The notes under the pieces were generated by a model. It was not told the origin of the DNA. It made no database searches and worked only from the letters and a program-made list of their open reading frames with translations. From assembly GCA_023264075.1 (NCBI GenBank), contig JALQTG010000058.1:1-10035 (forward strand): a stretch of DNA of 10,035 nucleotides, given 5' to 3'. Both the position numbers and the translations under genes were made by a program. Below, piece by piece: positions 7,143 to 10,035 of the stretch. Numbering within the stretch: the first letter of the stretch is position 1; each line of letters opens with the position of its first letter. Source of the DNA: Crocinitomicaceae bacterium. GTDB lineage: Bacteria > Bacteroidota > Bacteroidia > Flavobacteriales_D > Crocinitomicaceae.

Positions 7143-8546
7143 TTATTTTATTCCGTACGTCGCCATTTTATTATACAATGTTTTTCGATCAATGCCGAGT
7201 AGCGCTGCTGTTCGACTTTTATTGAAGGCAGTCTTTTCAAGAGCCCTTAAAATAGTCCGCGCTTCTGTCGCCTCAACAATTGTTTTTAAGTCGTAGGTAT
7301 TTTGTTCGAGAGGAATTTCATTATTAGACTCACTTTTGACGTGAACGGGACTTGTAATTTCTATAGGTAGTACTTTGGCTTGGATATGATCTCCTGCACT
7401 TAAGAGCACAGACCTTCGTACAACATTTTTCAATTCGCGAATATTACCTGGCCAGTTGTATTGCTTGAAATAATTTAGAACATCTTCGTCAATGGAGAGC
7501 ACATTCTTGGATAACTCTTCATTTGCTTTTTTTAAGAAGAATGAACTGTATATCTCAATGTCTTCAGGACACTCTTTCAAGCTTGGTAATTCTACTTTGA
7601 ATTCATTCAGTCGGTGGTAAATATCTTCTCGGAAATTCCCTCTTTCCATAGCAGCCTTCAAATCCTCGTTAGTTGCTACGATAATTCGCACGTCAATAGG
7701 TTGATCTTTTTCACTTCCTAACCTGCGAATGGTGCGCTCTTGAAGAACGCGTAAAAGTTTTATTTGATTTTCGTAAGATAAGTTACCTATTTCATCCAAA
7801 AAGAGTGTTCCGCCATTTGCGATTTCGAATTGGCCCTTTTTGTCGGCTACCGCCCCAGTGAATGAGCCTTTCATATGTCCGAATAACTCACTTCCCGCAA
7901 TTTCCTGCGGCAAAGCACCGCAGTCGACGGTGACAAAAGGCGCATTTTTTCGCTTCGAAGATTGATGAATCATTCGGGCAGCGACTTCTTTTCCTGTTCC
8001 ACTCTCACCTAGTATAACGACTGTCATATCCGTCGGAGCTACAAGCTCGATGAGTTGTTGTGTGCGTTTGGATTGATGACTACTTCCCGGAATATAGTCT
8101 GGAAGATCATTTTGCTGGCTTAAGGCAGATGCTTTAGAGGAAGCAATTGTCTTTTTGGGTACTTTCTCATCAGTAGAAGAAGGAGAAGCAATCGCTTTTT
8201 GAACGTGAAGCAATATTTCTTCTGGATAGATAGGTTTTGTAACGTATTCGAATGCTCCTAAACGAATCGCTTTGATGGCTTGTTTAACATCTGAATAACC
8301 AGTGATAACGATGATGGGCAATTCAGCACGCAGCGAACGAACGGCCTTAATAACTTCTAATCCATCCATGTCAGGTAAGCGAAAGTCCGTCAGCAAAACA
8401 TCAAACGCGCGTGCTCGAATGAGGTCAATTCCATCTTGAGCTTTAAACGCTGTTGTTACCGCAAATCCTTTTCGTTCAAAAAAACGTTTCAGTAGGGCGC
8501 AAATATCTACGTCGTCATCAATAATCAATAAGTGCTGCTGTTTCAT
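7143..8546 (-). CDS. NtrC-family sigma-54-dependent response regulator
   Basis: A 467-residue transcription activator with three domains. Receiver (about 4-118): Asp11/Asp12, phospho-site Asp54 in LLTDFRLPDMDG, Thr82, Lys104. A low-complexity linker (about 121-147) follows. AAA+ domain (about 152-385): Walker A GESGTGKE (180-187), the sigma-54 contact loop as GSFTGA (227-232) instead of the usual GAFTGA, Walker B GGTLFLDEI (245-253), arginine-rich FREDIYHRL, and WPGNIRELKN. A C-terminal Fis-type helix-turn-helix (about 429-463) ends AALLGIDRKTLYNKM. It should bind enhancer-like sites and open RpoN promoters when phosphorylated. Second gene of the operon, 1 base after the single-receiver gene. 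Its targets are not identifiable here. Confidence 0.96.
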   Translation of the reverse strand: MKQQHLLIIDDDVDICALLKRFFERKGFAVTTAFKAQDGIDLIRARAFDVLLTDFRLPDMDGLEVIKAVRSLRAELPIIVITGYSDVKQAIKAIRLGAFEYVTKPIYPEEILLHVQKAIASPSSTDEKVPKKTIASSKASALSQQNDLPDYIPGSSHQSKRTQQLIELVAPTDMTVVILGESGTGKEVAARMIHQSSKRKNAPFVTVDCGALPQEIAGSELFGHMKGSFTGAVADKKGQFEIANGGTLFLDEIGNLSYENQIKLLRVLQERTIRRLGSEKDQPIDVRIIVATNEDLKAAMERGNFREDIYHRLNEFKVELPSLKECPEDIEIYSSFFLKKANEELSKNVLSIDEDVLNYFKQYNWPGNIRELKNVVRRSVLLSAGDHIQAKVLPIEITSPVHVKSESNNEIPLEQNTYDLKTIVEATEARTILRALEKTAFNKSRTAALLGIDRKTLYNKMATYGIK

Positions 8547-8547
8547 A

Positions 8548-8916
8548 TTACAACCAATTGTGAAGTATACTTTTCAATTCCTTTGCAGTGAAGGGCTTGC
8601 CGAGAAATTGACTCACATTGAGTTCTTTGGCTTTTTCCATTTCACTGCAATGATTGTAAGCTGATATCATGATGATTTTTACGTCGGGATGTTGAGCACG
8701 GAGTAAAGGTATGAGTTCAAATCCTATTCCGTCTTGTAGATGAATGTCTAATATGGCTAGGTCTATATGTTCTGATTCAATGGCGTGCCGTGCCGACTCA
8801 ATGGATTCTTTAGCAAGAACAGAGCAGTCGAACGAACGCATTATTATTCCTTGACAAATATCTCGGATATCTTTTTCATCGTCTACGACTAATACAGTTG
8901 ACTTGGTTGAATTCAT
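8548..8916 (-). CDS. Single-domain response regulator (stand-alone receiver)
   Basis: A 122-residue receiver with no output domain. Acidic pair Asp12/Asp13 in VVDDEKD, phospho-acceptor Asp57 in LAILDIHLQDG, Ser85 in the Thr/Ser switch position, and Lys107 in GKPF: all phosphorylation residues are intact. I chose the ATG at 8916. An upstream in-frame GTG at 8940 would add only MYFVLKPT, which is not part of a receiver fold. First gene of the signalling operon, 1 base before the sigma-54 regulator. Such proteins act as phosphorelay intermediates, phosphate sinks or protein-binding switches, and which applies here is not visible. No strong TAnnTTTG box was found close upstream. Confidence 0.92.
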   Translation of the reverse strand: MNSTKSTVLVVDDEKDIRDICQGIIMRSFDCSVLAKESIESARHAIESEHIDLAILDIHLQDGIGFELIPLLRAQHPDVKIIMISAYNHCSEMEKAKELNVSQFLGKPFTAKELKSILHNWL

Positions 8917-9079
8917 AGTTGGTTTAAGAACAAAATACACGTAATAAAGTTCACCCGTGTGTAAATCGCTACAATCCGTGCGAAAATACGAATTATGTAG
9001 AAAAATTACACACTATAAGGGGTTAATTCTAAATTGGGGCAAAAGGGTTGTCTTGTCCTATCTAGTTCCGAGTTTTGAT

Positions 9080-9087
9080 TATTTTTG
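9080..9087 (+). promoter_or_regulatory. Candidate -7 element of the rightmost membrane protein gene
   Basis: TATTTTTG matches TAnnTTTG and ends 14 bases before the proposed GTG start at 9102. The nearest TTG upstream (9053-9055) is 24 bases away, slightly longer than usual. The arms of a 7-bp inverted repeat (AGTTTTG 9071-9077, CAAAACT 9090-9096) flank it. The right arm read on the minus strand gives TAGTTTTG, also a TAnnTTTG match, so divergent initiation is conceivable. Confidence 0.5.
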
Positions 9088-9094
9088 GCCAAAA
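9083..9094. promoter_or_regulatory. Perfect 12-bp palindrome at the promoter
   Basis: TTTTGGCCAAAA is its own reverse complement. It overlaps the 3' half of the TAnnTTTG box and extends to the expected transcription start. A dimeric repressor bound here would block transcription of the gene beginning at 9102. Palindromes of this length occur by chance a few times in 10 kb, so it is the position that makes this one notable. Confidence 0.35.
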
Positions 9095-9101
9095 CTAGTG
9101 C

Positions 9102-10035
9102 GTGCATATAATTATACCGCTCATATATTTAATTATCATTCTCTATTTATTGGATAGGTGGTGTAAACAGCGGCATCCTAGTTTGCGCGTCTACCTTCCA
9201 TTTATTTTTATAGGCAAATTATTGTTCTCTTTGTTCTTTTTATATGTTTATACATATCATTACGGTGGGGGAGAGCTTACTGCAGACGCAGGGCGCTTTT
9301 TTGAAGAATCACGGATTTTTTATGCCCTTTTATGGGAGCATCCGTTGATGTATTGGGAATTCTTTTGGGGAATTGAGAATGATCCATTGGTCGTAGACAC
9401 TTTTATGGAAGAACTGGGGCATTGGAATGCGCCAGATCGTGCAATGCCTAACGATTCTCGAAACGTCATTCGCGTGAATAGTCTACTATTTCTAATTTCG
9501 AATGGATATATCCTCGTCCACTTTTTAATTTATAGTTTACTTTCATTTCTGGCAACAATTGATTTAGCCCAATTTATTCGGAAATGGTCTACACTATCTT
9601 TTCCGGCTGTTTTAGCCGTTCTTACATTAATGCCAAGTGTTGCATTTTGGGGTAGCTCAATAATTAAAGAGCCCCTCATGCTGGCTGGCTTGTGTATTTT
9701 AATAAGGGGTGTTTTTGACGATATATCCTTTAGACGTCGTTGGTGGAGATTGGTTTTAGGTACTTTGTTGATGTATATTTTTAAACCATATGTTTTAGCA
9801 GTGTTTCTAGTTGCATTGGTGTTCTATTTTTTCTTTTCACGCATTTTTATGAAGCTTCAGCTCATAAATGTCATGCTCTTTTTAATCTTTGGAACTTTAA
9901 TCGGACAATGGACCGGGATATTGGATCGAGCTGTTGAAGTTATCTCGCGTCAGCAACAAGATTTTATGAATGTTCGCGATGGAGGGCTGTATTTAGAGAT
10001 TGATGAGGACTATTATTATTACGTGTACTTTTCCA
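9102..10035 (+). CDS. Polytopic membrane protein, possibly surface-glycan related (3' end cut)
   Basis: An open frame of 311 codons runs from GTG 9102 off the right edge; the frame is closed upstream by TAG at 9096-9098. Translation gives an N-terminal hydrophobic helix (1-17), a basic loop (DRWCKQRHPSLR), and a second helix (about 29-52). A periplasmic-looking stretch with GGGELTADAGRFFEE (about 55-69) and a mostly polar segment follow to about 123. At least four more helices then follow, with PSVAFWGSSIIKEPL at about 178-192 and FKPYVLAVF. The aspartate after the first helices and the 'FW-S--IKE' motif remind me of Bacteroidota glycan polymerase/glycosyltransferase-like membrane proteins. 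This is resemblance, not identification. GTG is chosen because it is the earliest start in the open frame and gives a complete first helix. No Shine-Dalgarno is present. Divergent from the signalling operon. Confidence 0.75.
   Translation, partial: MHIIIPLIYLIIILYLLDRWCKQRHPSLRVYLPFIFIGKLLFSLFFLYVYTYHYGGGELTADAGRFFEESRIFYALLWEHPLMYWEFFWGIENDPLVVDTFMEELGHWNAPDRAMPNDSRNVIRVNSLLFLISNGYILVHFLIYSLLSFLATIDLAQFIRKWSTLSFPAVLAVLTLMPSVAFWGSSIIKEPLMLAGLCILIRGVFDDISFRRRWWRLVLGTLLMYIFKPYVLAVFLVALVFYFFFSRIFMKLQLINVMLFLIFGTLIGQWTGILDRAVEVISRQQQDFMNVRDGGLYLEIDEDYYYYVYFS

Noticed and set aside
8924..8940. Upstream GTG start for the single receiver (130 residues)
   Set aside because: The extra eight residues are outside the receiver fold, and an ATG at 8916 gives the standard N-terminus a short distance before the first beta strand.
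8957..9013. 8-bp inverted repeat GTGTGTAA / TTACACAC
   Set aside because: The arms are 41 bases apart, and several such repeats are expected by chance in 10 kb of A+T-rich DNA. No associated promoter box supports it.
9036..9055. GGGGC...TTG stretch upstream of the rightmost gene as a possible sigma-54 promoter
   Set aside because: No GG-N10-GC register is found, while a full TAnnTTTG box lies about 30 bases downstream.
8957..9157. Plus-strand open frame of 66 codons
   Set aside because: It begins at a GTG, crosses the candidate promoter and palindrome, and overlaps in another frame the N-terminus of the better-supported membrane protein at 9102.

Overview
The window looks like a chromosomal segment of a Bacteroidota bacterium, most likely in the Flavobacteriia/Flavobacteriales. 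Three things point there. Promoter-like sites match the Bacteroidota sigma-A pattern TTG-N19..21-TAnnTTTG, exactly so upstream of the tRNA gene and with N21 upstream of dapD. Start codons lack Shine-Dalgarno sequences and instead have A/T-rich leaders. The proteins include a small START-like protein of a type I know from Bacteroidota. The DNA is A+T-rich, with short intergenic gaps; the longest is about 280 bases. Nothing in the window indicates a phage, insertion sequence, CRISPR array or recent transfer.

Left part (1-2390): the window opens with three 12-bp tandem repeats, possibly the 3' tail of a gene cut by the window edge. A minus-strand tRNA-Met(CAT) follows, with its own consensus promoter and intrinsic terminator. 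Next comes a plus-strand pair, a START-like domain protein and a sodium:solute symporter, probably cotranscribed. A minus-strand TauE/SafE-type membrane permease converges on the symporter.

Middle (3190-4300): a 282-base divergent region carries candidate promoters for the permease (minus) and for dapD (plus). dapD encodes tetrahydrodipicolinate N-succinyltransferase of the lysine/diaminopimelate pathway. It converges on the signalling operon with a gap of 16 bases.

Right part (4300-8916): four minus-strand genes separated by 1, 5 and 3 bases form a signal-transduction operon. In transcription order they are a stand-alone receiver protein, an NtrC-type sigma-54 response regulator, a membrane histidine kinase with a CHASE3-like sensor, and a soluble REC-PAS-histidine kinase. 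Inference: the membrane kinase senses an envelope or extracellular cue, and the soluble kinase is itself gated by phosphorylation of its N-terminal receiver. The transcriptional output is then the sigma-54 activator, with the single-domain receiver as a shuttle or phosphate sink. No HPt domain is present, and no convincing -24/-12 target promoter was seen.

Far right (9102-10035): a divergently transcribed polytopic membrane protein runs off the window. It appears to start at a GTG immediately after a TAnnTTTG element that overlaps a perfect 12-bp palindrome. It may belong to cell-surface glycan synthesis, but its family is not certain. The signalling operon is the least ordinary part of the window. 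Nothing here can be called a new system from sequence alone.
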